Assembly (NCBI RefSeq): GCF_900143075.1
Contig: NZ_FRCY01000008.1
Location: 62,001 to 126,000, forward strand
Length of the DNA: 64,000 nucleotides
Direction: 5' to 3'
Origin: Cyclobacterium lianum
GTDB taxonomy: Bacteria; Bacteroidota; Bacteroidia; Cytophagales; Cyclobacteriaceae
Part shown: in pieces, positions 35,282 to 44,227 of the stretch
Numbering within the stretch: position 1 is the stretch's first letter
How the letters are laid out: every line of letters begins with the position of its first letter
Notes under the pieces: model-generated
Database searches by the model: none
What the model was told of the DNA's origin: nothing
What the model saw: the letters and a program-made list of their open reading frames with translations, nothing else
Made by a program: the position numbers and the translations under genes

Positions 35282-38200
35282 ATGAGAAGAACATTCCTTT
35301 TATTTTTTCTATTGCTGTTCCAGGCTCTGGCCTGGGGTCAAACGTTCAAATTCAATAAACAAATCAAGGGCTTCGGCCGAATTCCCAACCAGATTTATTC
35401 TATTGACCAGGATGAGCGGGGGTTTGTTTGGGTGGCCAGCAACAGAGGGGTGCAATATTCCGACGGGATCGCCTCTCTGCAATTGCCAGATAGTATCAAA
35501 GCAGCCTTTTCTACGCAACAGAAGATCCGTGTCGATGATGATGGTATGGTATGGGTTTATCAGACAGCAGGACAGCCAATGCTTTACCATTTCAATATGA
35601 AGTCCTGGCAGAAAGCCAATACCCTGCTGTCTGTGGTGGATACTGCAGCTGTTTTTGACGAAATCCACTTCTTTCCGCTGGGTAAATCAGAGAATAAGCA
35701 GCTGTTTATGGTGCTGCCAAACCAGATTATCTACCAGAAGCATCCCTCCAAGGTGCCGGTAAACATAACTACCGATGGCCTGGGCGAGTATTATTCTCAT
35801 TTTGTGTCAGACACCGACACCCTGTTTTTGTTTCAGGAGGGGGTGTATCAATTGAAAAATGATGAACTTCGGCCCAAATCCCTTTCGATACAGCAGAATA
35901 TCATGGATCCACTGGTGCAGATGGTTTATGCAGCCGAAGCAGACAGCTATTTTTTCCTGACCGAAAATGCCGTTTACGAAGGAGACCACTCGGGAAACCT
36001 GATTGATACAGTCAGGGCAGACTTCCGGCAGGAATCTATAGGACCTGAGGATTCGTATGACCTGTTTTTCAGGTTTGGCAAACTTTATTTCTATTTTAAT
36101 TCCCATTTGTTTCAATACAACCTGCAGACCAGGCGCGTTTTTGAACTTTCCGTCTATGATGATTTGAGAACCAATCAGATCAATACTGCGCTGGTAGACA
36201 GGGAGGGGATCATCTGGCTGGGTACCTTCCGTGGTCTGGCCAATTTGGCCAGTACGCGGTTTCAGAATTTTGACCAGAGCACAGGAATGGCGAGGTCCGA
36301 CATATCCGCTACCATAAAGTTTGACCGGCGGAAATATCTGGCAGGTTTTGAAAACGGAATTCAGGTTTGGAATGGGGCCAGGGTGGTGAAAACCTACTTC
36401 TTCAATGAGGATGAATTGCCTACCAGGCGGGACAGGGTCCTGAATTTCAGTCAGGACAAAAATGGCAATGTCTGGTTTTCTGCCTATGAAAACGGCCTGG
36501 GATTTTTTGATGCCAACACCTATTCATATTCCTTATTTCCGCTTCCAGACAGTGAATTTGTAAGCTATGTCTGGGCCAATGGAGAGGAATTGCTTGTAGC
36601 GGGAAAGGAAAAAATCTACAGGGCCGTGCTGCCTGCGCCAGGAAGGAAACCACAAATGCATCCCGTAGACGTTGGATTTCCAGAAGACGAAGATATCGGG
36701 TTTATCCGAAAAATTGGAAAACTGAAGAATGGAGACTGGATCGTTTTGGTAGCGGGAAGTCCCGTCTCTACCACAGAGGTAAAAGCATACGAAGGGCTGA
36801 TCAAAGTGCAGGGCTACGATTTTCTCGAGAAAAATGATACAATATTTCTGGGTACCGAAAAAGGGTATTTTTCCTATTCAGATGGGAAGTTGGTTCCGGC
36901 AGAGTTATTGGGTCAGTCCATAACTCACCCTGTCTATGCCATCCTTCAGGACGAAAATGGATTCGTCTGGCTGGGAACCGATTCGGGAGTTATCCTACAT
37001 GAAAGGGACCGGCTTCGCGTTTTTGATGAAAACACGGGTTTGTTGGGCAATGATGTGGCACGGGGAGCACTGGTACAGGCAGATCGGGGAAGGGTTTTTA
37101 TCGGTACTCAGAATGGCGTTTCGGTATACCATCCGGAGGAGGATCAGAATTTCCCCACCAGTCCCCTGGTAAGTCTGGACCGGGTGGCGGTGCTGGATGC
37201 AGAGCCGGTAGATACAGATTTTCTCACCGTCCCCTATCAATTAAACAATATTGTGTGCTCATTTAGTGCTGCGAGCTTTCTCAATTCACCCAGTTTACTG
37301 GTTTATTACAAGCTGGAGGGTTTTCATTCCGACTGGCAGAAAGTAGAAAATCCCAGGAGCAGTGATCTCTATTTCAACAATTTACCTCCCGGAACCTACC
37401 GGCTGGCCATGAAGGCTTCTCTGGCAGGATATCCAGATTCGGAAACGGTGTATTCTACCGAGTTTCAAATTGATTACCCTTTTTATTTCCAACTCTGGTT
37501 CATCCTATTGGTGATTTTATTTTTAATAGCCCTGGGGATTGGGATCAATTCCTTTTACAGACAGGCAAAACACCAGGGGGTGTTGAAGAACTCACTCAAC
37601 GAAAAAACCATAGAGATCGCAAATAGGGAAGACCGGTTTCGCAATGTATGGAACAGTTCACAAGATGGCTTGTTGCTCTCGGTAATGGGAGGACAGGTAT
37701 TGGCAGCCAATCCCAATTTGTGCAAAATGGCTTCTGTATCTGAAAAATCACTGCAAACCTATGGTTTGGGACATCTCTTTGCTGACCCTGATTATTATAT
37801 TACCATTCGTAATCAGATCAAAGGAGATTTACAAAATATTGATGCGAGTGGGTATACCTGCGAATTAAGCATGCCATTTCGTTCGGGTATATTGGAGGTA
37901 GAGTTATACATCACGAGAATGAAGGAAGACTACCATGGTAAGCCACTTTTTCTGAATGTATTCAGGGATATCTCCAGTAAGAAAGCTTACGAGCAGGGTT
38001 TGAAACTGGCCAAGGAAAAGGCAGAAGAGGTGAGCCAATTGAAAAGTAGCATCATTTCAAACATGAGCCATGAGATCAGAACACCGCTGAATGGTATTCT
38101 GGGTAGTACGGAACAATTGATTCAAAACAGAACTGGCGATGAGGAATTACAGGGTCATCTGGAGATCATCAGGGAAAGTGGGGAACGCCTGCTTCACACC

Positions 38201-38713
38201 ATGACCAGCATACTGGACCTGTCACTTATTGAGTCTGATCGGGTAGATCTCTTTTTAGAAGACACCAACATCAATGATTTTATTTCAAAAATATTGCTCA
38301 ACCATAAATCTATCGGAATAAAAAAAGGTATCTTGGTGTCAACAAAATTTGCTACCAGGCCATTTATAGCAAAAGTAGAAAGACGATGTTTGGAAATAAT
38401 TGTAAACAATATCGTAGGAAACTCCATAAAATATTCTGAGAAAGGAATGATCCAAATTTGGGTAGAGAAAGTGGGAAGTAATTTGAATTTGCAGGTTCAG
38501 GACCAGGGGGTGGGTATCAGTCAGGAATACCTGGTTAAATTGTTTTATCCCTTTGAGCAGGAAAGTAGAGGTTTTAGCCGTAAATTTGAGGGTTCCGGAA
38601 TCGGTCTGGCCATCACCAGACATTTGGTGGACCGGCTGGGTGGGCATATAGAGGTAGAAAGTGAAAAGGGAAAAGGGACACTGGTAAAAATATCCCTCCC
38701 CTTAGAACAGTAA
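35282..38713 (+). CDS. Two-component propeller sensor histidine kinase
   Basis: An 1143-residue membrane sensor. Signal peptide residues 1-20 (MRRTFLLFFLLLFQALAWGQ); a periplasmic beta-propeller of Reg_prop repeats (GFVWVASNRGVQYS, GIIWLGTFRGLANL, GFVWLGTDSGVI); a Y_Y_Y domain near 640-730; one membrane helix at about 737-757 (LWFILLVILFLIALGIGINSF); a PAS-like domain at about 785-900; HisKA with MSHEIRTPLNGIL (His near 929); and a HATPase domain with NNIVGNSIKYSEKG and GSGIGLAI. Unlike hybrid HTCS proteins of Bacteroides it has no receiver or AraC-type output. It is followed 6 bases later by a receiver-kinase gene. Confidence 0.92.
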   Translation: MRRTFLLFFLLLFQALAWGQTFKFNKQIKGFGRIPNQIYSIDQDERGFVWVASNRGVQYSDGIASLQLPDSIKAAFSTQQKIRVDDDGMVWVYQTAGQPMLYHFNMKSWQKANTLLSVVDTAAVFDEIHFFPLGKSENKQLFMVLPNQIIYQKHPSKVPVNITTDGLGEYYSHFVSDTDTLFLFQEGVYQLKNDELRPKSLSIQQNIMDPLVQMVYAAEADSYFFLTENAVYEGDHSGNLIDTVRADFRQESIGPEDSYDLFFRFGKLYFYFNSHLFQYNLQTRRVFELSVYDDLRTNQINTALVDREGIIWLGTFRGLANLASTRFQNFDQSTGMARSDISATIKFDRRKYLAGFENGIQVWNGARVVKTYFFNEDELPTRRDRVLNFSQDKNGNVWFSAYENGLGFFDANTYSYSLFPLPDSEFVSYVWANGEELLVAGKEKIYRAVLPAPGRKPQMHPVDVGFPEDEDIGFIRKIGKLKNGDWIVLVAGSPVSTTEVKAYEGLIKVQGYDFLEKNDTIFLGTEKGYFSYSDGKLVPAELLGQSITHPVYAILQDENGFVWLGTDSGVILHERDRLRVFDENTGLLGNDVARGALVQADRGRVFIGTQNGVSVYHPEEDQNFPTSPLVSLDRVAVLDAEPVDTDFLTVPYQLNNIVCSFSAASFLNSPSLLVYYKLEGFHSDWQKVENPRSSDLYFNNLPPGTYRLAMKASLAGYPDSETVYSTEFQIDYPFYFQLWFILLVILFLIALGIGINSFYRQAKHQGVLKNSLNEKTIEIANREDRFRNVWNSSQDGLLLSVMGGQVLAANPNLCKMASVSEKSLQTYGLGHLFADPDYYITIRNQIKGDLQNIDASGYTCELSMPFRSGILEVELYITRMKEDYHGKPLFLNVFRDISSKKAYEQGLKLAKEKAEEVSQLKSSIISNMSHEIRTPLNGILGSTEQLIQNRTGDEELQGHLEIIRESGERLLHTMTSILDLSLIESDRVDLFLEDTNINDFISKILLNHKSIGIKKGILVSTKFATRPFIAKVERRCLEIIVNNIVGNSIKYSEKGMIQIWVEKVGSNLNLQVQDQGVGISQEYLVKLFYPFEQESRGFSRKFEGSGIGLAITRHLVDRLGGHIEVESEKGKGTLVKISLPLEQ

Positions 38714-38719
38714 GCCCAC

Positions 38720-39931
38720 ATGGAGATCCGAGATATTAATAATTTTGTAAGTATGTTCTCTTTAAAAATACTAATTACCGAAGACGATACCGTATCGGCA
38801 CTTTTACTAAAAAAAGCCCTGGAGAAAAATCACCATCAGATCATTGGCATGGCCGATTCCGGAGAGATGGCTTTGGAGATCCTGGAAAATACCCGTGCTG
38901 ACATCGTCATGATGGATATCAACCTGTCTGGCAAGTTGGACGGTATTAAAACTACCGAAATTATCAATGAAAAATACAACATTCCGGTCGTTTATCTCAC
39001 AGCAAGCTCCGATTCGGAAACCTTGCAGAAAGTAGCAGTAACCAACCCAAGCGCCTATGTAATCAAACCCTTCAACATCAGAGAGCTCAATATGGTTATC
39101 GAACTGGCCATATTCAAAGATAAGAAGGAAAAAGAGCTTCAAAGCCTCAATAATGAGCTTGAGGAGAAGGTAAAGAAACGTACCGCCGATCTGAACGAAG
39201 CCAATAAGGAATTACAAAAGGCCCTGGAAAAAGAAAGGGAACTGAGTGAGTTGAAGTCCAGGATCGTACAGAATGTGTCGCATGGGTTCAAAACTCCACT
39301 CACCTCAATATTAAGTTCTGCGCAGTTACTGAAAATGTATGCGGAGAAGGACCATCCTTTCAAAGTAAAAATTGTCAAACACGCAACAAAAATCGAAAAT
39401 TCTGTTAGAAACCTGAACAGTCTTCTGACCAGCGTGTTATTTTTTGGAAAAGCTGACGCCGATAAGATGAATTACAAACCGGTACGCATCTATACCTCAG
39501 CATTTCTCAATGAAGTGGTAGACATGGTAAAGGCCGGTATAGACAATAATGTGAAGATCCATACCTCTTTCGAAAAGCTACCCAAAATGATTACCTCGGA
39601 CATGGATCTGCTTTATCAGATCCTGGAAAACTTGCTTTCTAATGCCGTAAAATACTCAAAAGACGGCGGAAAAGTGCTTTTTCACGTCACCCATGAAGAC
39701 GATACACTCAAACTTTCCATTAAAGATGAGGGAATCGGCATTTCAGAGCCTGAACAGTCACAATTATTTGATCGCTTTTTCAGGGCAAAAAATGTGGGAC
39801 TGAGAGAGGGGTCTGGCCTGGGGTTATCGATTGTTAAAAAGTGTATTGAAGTGATTGGAGGCAAAATATCATTCACCAGTAAAGTCAATAAAGGGACGGA
39901 GTTTCATCTCGAAATACCCGCAAAAAAATAA
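38720..39931 (+). CDS. Receiver-first histidine kinase with altered H-box
   Basis: A 403-residue soluble protein. The N-terminal receiver has the acidic pair EDD (21-23), phosphoacceptor Asp66 (DIVMMDINLSG), Thr94 and Lys116. A coiled coil (about 135-178) leads to the HisKA domain, whose H-box is VSHGFKTPL: His188 is present but the Glu that normally follows is Gly189. The ATPase domain is intact (ILENLLSNAVKYS, DEGIGIS, GSGLGLSIVKK). A second in-frame ATG at 38753 gives a receiver-only N-terminus MFSLKILITEDD and is an alternative start. It lies 6 bases after the propeller kinase and is likely its phosphorelay partner; no DNA-binding output is seen in either. Confidence 0.9.
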   Translation: MEIRDINNFVSMFSLKILITEDDTVSALLLKKALEKNHHQIIGMADSGEMALEILENTRADIVMMDINLSGKLDGIKTTEIINEKYNIPVVYLTASSDSETLQKVAVTNPSAYVIKPFNIRELNMVIELAIFKDKKEKELQSLNNELEEKVKKRTADLNEANKELQKALEKERELSELKSRIVQNVSHGFKTPLTSILSSAQLLKMYAEKDHPFKVKIVKHATKIENSVRNLNSLLTSVLFFGKADADKMNYKPVRIYTSAFLNEVVDMVKAGIDNNVKIHTSFEKLPKMITSDMDLLYQILENLLSNAVKYSKDGGKVLFHVTHEDDTLKLSIKDEGIGISEPEQSQLFDRFFRAKNVGLREGSGLGLSIVKKCIEVIGGKISFTSKVNKGTEFHLEIPAKK

Positions 39932-39937
39932 ATATTA

Positions 39938-40576
39938 ATGATTGCAACCAAGTCGATTCAATTTGCCTATGAGGGAGTTCCGGCCTTCGAATTGCCGGAT
40001 CTGGAAATCGGGGCAGGAGAATCTCTGCTGGTGCTGGGCAAATCCGGCAGCGGAAAAACGACATTTTTGAATATCATGGCTGGCCTGCTCGCTCCCAAAG
40101 CAGGTGAAGTTTTGGTAAACGGAACTTCACTTTACGCACTACGCGGCCATAGATTGGATAAGTTTAGGGGTAAGAACATCGGGATCGTTTTCCAGAAACC
40201 TCATATTCTCAGTCCACTTACCGTTGGTGAAAATGTTGCCTTGCCTCAATTTTTCAGCAAAAAATCTGTTTCCCGCGATGTCGACCGAATGCTCGATGAA
40301 CTGGGGATAATGGATAAAAAAAATAAGCGCATCGATACCCTGAGTGAAGGTGAAGCGCAGCGTGTCTCTATTGCCAGAGCCCTGGTCAATGATCCCAAAG
40401 TAATACTGGCAGATGAACCAACAGCCAGCCTGGATGATGACAATGCGGGGATCGTCGTACACCTGCTTAAAAGCCAGGCAATGAGACTCGGCGCAGCACT
40501 GCTCATCGTCACGCATGACCATCGCATCAAAAGTGAAATCGACCAAAGCATAACCTTAAAGCGCAAGGACCTATGA
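39938..40576 (+). CDS. ABC transporter ATP-binding protein, LolD/MacB type
   Basis: A 212-residue ATPase of the MacB/LolD group. Walker A is GKSGSGKTT near residue 34, the Q-loop is in VFQKPHILSPLTVGENV, the signature is LSEGEAQRVSIARAL (LSEGE rather than LSGGQ), and Walker B is VILADEPTASLDDD. It ends in an ATGA overlap with the permease gene, so the two make one transporter. It starts 6 bases after the receiver-kinase gene and may be cotranscribed with it. The substrate is suggested by the permease and the DUF3299-like gene that follows. Confidence 0.88.
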   Translation: MIATKSIQFAYEGVPAFELPDLEIGAGESLLVLGKSGSGKTTFLNIMAGLLAPKAGEVLVNGTSLYALRGHRLDKFRGKNIGIVFQKPHILSPLTVGENVALPQFFSKKSVSRDVDRMLDELGIMDKKNKRIDTLSEGEAQRVSIARALVNDPKVILADEPTASLDDDNAGIVVHLLKSQAMRLGAALLIVTHDHRIKSEIDQSITLKRKDL

Positions 40577-41799
40577 GTATGTTAAAGCTGAGCTGGAAAT
40601 ACCTGCTGGCCAAGCCCTGGAATACTGCTTTAAATATACTTCTGCTGGCACTTGGTTTGTCTATTATCACCGTGCTCATCCTGATTCAGGATCAATTTCA
40701 AAACAAAATGAACCGGGATGCAGCCGGTATTGATCTGGTAATTGGCGCCAAGGGTAGCCCCTTGCAGTTGGTACTTTCTGCTGTATACCATATAGATTTC
40801 CCTACCGGTAATATTCCCCTGGATGAAGCCAGAGCCATGTCGCGAAACCGGCTCATAAAAAAAGCCATTCCGCTGGCATTGGGTGATAACTATGAGGGAT
40901 TCAGGATAGTGGGTACCAACCTCGATTACCTGGACCTGTATGAAACAGACTTTTCCAGTGGAGATGCATGGAAACAAGCATTTGAAGTGGTGCTGGGTAG
41001 TGAAGTCGCAGAAAAGACCGGCTTCGGTGTTGGTGATACTTTTGTAGGTTCTCACGGTATTGCAGCGGCCAGCCACGAGCACGATGAGCATCCCTATCAG
41101 GTAGTTGGTATTTTGTCACCTACGGATAGGGTAGTGGACCAGCTAATTCTTACTAGTGTAGAATCTGTTTGGTATGCGCATGATGAAGCACATGATCACG
41201 ACAAGATGGAACAGGAAGTAGCTAAAACCGGGTTTCCGGAAGCAACGGAGGACGAGGGCAGAGAACTTACCACACTTCTGATCCAGTACAGAAACCCCAT
41301 CGCTGCGGTGCAACTGCCCCGCCTGGTCAATAGCAGAAGTTCCATGCAGGCAGCCTCACCTTCTTTTGAAATATCCAGGCTTTTTGAGTTGCTGGGAGTA
41401 GGAATTTCGCTGGTACAGGGCCTGGCGCTTATCATCGTTTTGATTGCAGGTTTGGGCATATTTATCGCATTGTATAATTCCCTCAAGGAGCGGAAATATG
41501 ACCTTGCTGTGATGCGGGCAATAGGCGCATCGAAAGAGCAGTTGTTTATCCTGATCATTCTGGAAGGTATTCTGCTTACTTTTCTAGGGGCGGTTGCAGG
41601 ATTAGGTATAGGGCACTTTTTTCTGTACATTCTGGTTATGCTCAATGAACAGGGTGCGCTCTCAGGCCTGAGAGCAGATGTTTTCCTGAATCAGGAATGG
41701 TGGATTCTTGCCTATGCGCTTGTCGTAGGTGTAGTGGCCTCACTGATACCAGCTTGGAACGCCTATCGGGCAGACATTGCAAACCAGTTGACCAAATGA
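40573..41799 (+). CDS. FtsX-like ABC permease with histidine-rich periplasmic domain
   Basis: A 408-residue MacB/FtsX-type permease: one N-terminal helix (TALNILLLALGLSIITVLILI), a large periplasmic domain (about 45-270), then three helices at the C-terminus (GISLVQGLALIIVLIAGLGIFIALY; ILLTFLGAVAGLGIGHFFLYIL; ILAYALVVGVVASLIPAW). The periplasmic domain holds two His clusters: His161, 168, 170, 173 (HGIAAASHEHDEH) and His203, 207, 209 (AHDEAHDHD). That is unusual for lipoprotein-release permeases and suggests metal binding. Such permeases extrude or hand over substrates at the outer face of the inner membrane. The ATGA overlap couples it to the ATPase. Confidence 0.85.
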   Translation: MSMLKLSWKYLLAKPWNTALNILLLALGLSIITVLILIQDQFQNKMNRDAAGIDLVIGAKGSPLQLVLSAVYHIDFPTGNIPLDEARAMSRNRLIKKAIPLALGDNYEGFRIVGTNLDYLDLYETDFSSGDAWKQAFEVVLGSEVAEKTGFGVGDTFVGSHGIAAASHEHDEHPYQVVGILSPTDRVVDQLILTSVESVWYAHDEAHDHDKMEQEVAKTGFPEATEDEGRELTTLLIQYRNPIAAVQLPRLVNSRSSMQAASPSFEISRLFELLGVGISLVQGLALIIVLIAGLGIFIALYNSLKERKYDLAVMRAIGASKEQLFILIILEGILLTFLGAVAGLGIGHFFLYILVMLNEQGALSGLRADVFLNQEWWILAYALVVGVVASLIPAWNAYRADIANQLTK

Positions 41800-41925
41800 A
41801 ATATACAGCATTTTCATCCGGTACGCAGGAGGTCGAAGGGTTACACCTTTATTCGGACAGAAATTGATTGCCGGGTACCTGCCACAAAGCAGACCCTACA
41901 GTTTATTAAACAAAGAAGCACGAAT

Positions 41926-42351
41926 ATGAAATACTTGATAGTATTGTTTAGTCTAATTTCTTTATCTGCCCGGGGGCAGGAAGCCAGTGTTTGGAAAGAT
42001 TTATCCAATGTCACCTATGAGATCGGGGAAGATGAGTTTGGGGAATTGTACCTGCCGGTTTTTGACGAAAAAATTAAAAAACTGCAGGGGAAGGAAATTA
42101 CTGCTGAGGGCTACATCATTCCCTTTGAGGGCATGTTCAAGCCGGAACACATTATTCTCTCCTCGCTGCCGCTGGCGGAGTGCTTTTTCTGCGGCTCCGG
42201 TGGCCCCGAGACGGTCATGGAAGTTATGCTGAGAGATCCCATCAAGTATACTTCCAAAAAGGTACAGGTGAAAGGCAAACTTGAGCTCAATGCCAGGGAC
42301 CCGGAAAAGCTGATGTATATCCTGAAGGATGCCACGATGGTATCACCCTGA
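41926..42351 (+). CDS. Exported DUF3299-like protein
   Basis: A 141-residue protein with signal peptide MKYLIVLFSLISLSARGQ. The mature part has GYIIPFEGMFKPEHIILSSLPLAECFFCGSGGPETVMEVML, a pattern like DUF3299 with a CxxC pair (ECFFCG), then VQVKGKLELN. DUF3299-like genes are often found by FtsX-type ABC pairs and histidine-rich proteins in zinc-linked loci of proteobacteria. Here it follows the His-rich permease by 126 bases. It is probably periplasmic. The cysteines could bind metal or form a disulfide. The match is by motif and context, not by alignment. Confidence 0.65.
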   Translation: MKYLIVLFSLISLSARGQEASVWKDLSNVTYEIGEDEFGELYLPVFDEKIKKLQGKEITAEGYIIPFEGMFKPEHIILSSLPLAECFFCGSGGPETVMEVMLRDPIKYTSKKVQVKGKLELNARDPEKLMYILKDATMVSP

Positions 42352-42369
42352 AGCGGCCTATTGTCGCTC

Positions 42370-43200
42370 TTAATTTACTGATCCCGCAGATTCTTTTTCC
42401 ATATCCAGGAAAGCCGCCATCAGTTCTTTGGTTACCGGTCCCGGATGGCCATTGCCAATCTGCACATTGTCTATATCGGTGATGGGAAGGATTCTCTTGG
42501 TCGTAGAACTAATAAATATTTCATCTGCACCCATCAGATCATCCAGGTTAAAGTCCGACAGTCCCACTCCGCCTGCCAGTTTCATGACCTTGTTTCGGGT
42601 GATGCCCCACAGGATATCCCGCTGCGGCGTATATATCTGGCCATGTTTGACAAGGAAAATATTGCTTCTGGAGCTTTCAGATACCCTGTCTTTGTAATGA
42701 TAGACCACATCTTCTGCTCCCTGCGCTTTCCAGTCCAGGCTCAGCCAGCAGGGATAGGTATAGTTCGTTGTTTTGATAGCCGGCAATGGGCGTACGTATT
42801 CTACGCTTAGCAGCTTTACACCCTTTTCATACTTCTCCCGGGATGGCAGCATTAAGGGTTCGCAAAAGATAAAAAGTTTTCCGCGTGCGGGGAGGAAATG
42901 GTTGTCAGATAGCCCACCGGTCAATACCATTCTTACACCTCCGTCCTGATGATCGTTTTTTTCGATCAGTGTATACACAATATCCCTCAGTTCCTGAAGG
43001 CTGTAGTCCAGGGGCAGACCGGCCTTTTCTGCCGATTGGGTAAATCGTTCCAGGTATTCTTCAAGAAAAAGCGGATGCCTGCCCACCGTCCTGAAGAAAT
43101 CAAAAATTGCATATCCCCGGATCAGTCCAATATCCAGCGGATGGATGCTGGCTTCATTACTGTTCGTTATTTTGTTTTCGGCAAAGCAGTAAGGTTTCAT
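42370..43200 (-). CDS. Class IV aminotransferase (D-amino-acid / branched-chain type)
   Basis: A 276-residue PLP-dependent fold-type IV aminotransferase. Landmarks are DIGLIRGYAIFDFFRTVGRHPLFLEEYLERF, GGVRMVLTGG, IKTTNYTYPC with the PLP lysine, VSESSRSNIFLVKHGQIYTP with the conserved Ser/Asn, GITRNKVMKLA and DEIFISSTTKRILPI. Such enzymes include D-alanine transaminase, branched-chain transaminase and aminodeoxychorismate lyase; sequence alone does not separate them. It is a single leftward gene. Confidence 0.85.
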   Translation of the reverse strand: MKPYCFAENKITNSNEASIHPLDIGLIRGYAIFDFFRTVGRHPLFLEEYLERFTQSAEKAGLPLDYSLQELRDIVYTLIEKNDHQDGGVRMVLTGGLSDNHFLPARGKLFIFCEPLMLPSREKYEKGVKLLSVEYVRPLPAIKTTNYTYPCWLSLDWKAQGAEDVVYHYKDRVSESSRSNIFLVKHGQIYTPQRDILWGITRNKVMKLAGGVGLSDFNLDDLMGADEIFISSTTKRILPITDIDNVQIGNGHPGPVTKELMAAFLDMEKESAGSVN

Positions 43201-43357
43201 TTATTACCTAAATTATATAAATTTTAATTTTTTTGCTCTAATACTGATTTTACAATGAAATAATAGTAGAATATATTTTTATATAAGGTTAAAATTTTTC
43301 AAATTTGCTATCGATTTCTGTTTAACCGATCACCCCAACCCAATCTTGACATCAGCC

Positions 43358-43780
43358 ATGAAATTACAATGTTTTGCAGTATCGATGCTATTTTTCACCC
43401 TTTTATTTTCTTGCCAGACGGAAAAAGATAAAAATGAGGCTTTAAAGCAACAGGTTATTGCTGTTCATGATGAAGTTATGCCTGAGATTGGTGAGTTAAA
43501 GACCCAAAAGGAAAGGTTGCTGGAAAAAGCTAATGCGCTGGAAGGAAATGAAGAAACTGCCGTCTACCGGGAGGAATTAAATGCAGCAGCAGATTCCTGT
43601 GAGTCAGCCTATGACGCCATGTTCGTCTGGATGCGTCAATTTAAAAGTGAGTATACCGAAATGACTGAGGAAGAAACACAGACCTATTTGCAGGGTCAAC
43701 TCCAGATGGTCGAAAAAGTGAAAGCCGATATACTTTCCGCATTGAGTACAGCAGAGGAATTATTGCAACGGGATGTTTGA
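43358..43780 (+). CDS. Small helical lipoprotein, unknown function
   Basis: A 140-residue protein with a lipoprotein signal (MKLQCFAVSMLFFTLLFSC, modified Cys19). The mature part is Glu/Lys-rich, almost all helix, with a predicted coiled coil (IGELKTQKERLLEKANALE; MTEEETQTYLQGQL). I do not recognise a family with a known function; similar short coiled-coil lipoproteins in Bacteroidota are annotated as viral A-type inclusion-like. The start is ATG 43358 rather than TTG 43346. It ends convergently with the cytochrome c gene, overlapping by 21 bases. Confidence 0.7.
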   Translation: MKLQCFAVSMLFFTLLFSCQTEKDKNEALKQQVIAVHDEVMPEIGELKTQKERLLEKANALEGNEETAVYREELNAAADSCESAYDAMFVWMRQFKSEYTEMTEEETQTYLQGQLQMVEKVKADILSALSTAEELLQRDV

Positions 43781-44227
43781 AGCGTTTTCCAGAACTGTAT
43801 TGACCCTTTCAGCAGGTACAAGTCCTTTTTTGTTTCCCCAGACATTGTAGATATAAGTGCTGATCTGGGCGATCTCCAGGTTTGTAAGCTGAGGATAACC
43901 CGGCATGGGCTGATCATAGCTGGTGCCATTGACGATAATTTCTCCCGAGATACCCATTTTGATCAGGCGGATGGTGCGGTCGATATCATCAAGCATGTAA
44001 TCTGCTTTTTTTAATGGTGGAATCAGACGTGCCAGCCCGCTTCCGTCTTCCTGATGACAATTGCTGCAATATTGCAGGTATAACTGCTGACCCTGGATCG
44101 CATACTGTTTGGTTTTCAGGTCTTCAATTTCGTTGATGCCCGGGCCTTCCGTCCCTTCCCCGGGGCTGCAGGAGATGGTTACCAGCAGCCATAGTAGTAT
44201 CGGAATTTTACTCAGTCCCCGGGACAT
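43760..44227 (-). CDS. Lipoprotein cytochrome c
   Basis: A ~155-residue monoheme c-type cytochrome. The lipoprotein signal is LLWLLVTISC (Cys20), the heme motif is CSNCH (Cys54, Cys57, His58), and the distal Met is likely in YDQPMPGYP. The ATG 44227 is preferred; a longer frame to 44254 would lie deeper in the SCO gene. It overlaps the 3' end of the SCO gene by 20 bases. It may carry electrons to an oxidase, or act with SCO in its assembly; no oxidase genes are in the window. Confidence 0.87.
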   Translation of the reverse strand: MSRGLSKIPILLWLLVTISCSPGEGTEGPGINEIEDLKTKQYAIQGQQLYLQYCSNCHQEDGSGLARLIPPLKKADYMLDDIDRTIRLIKMGISGEIIVNGTSYDQPMPGYPQLTNLEIAQISTYIYNVWGNKKGLVPAERVNTVLENASNIPLQ

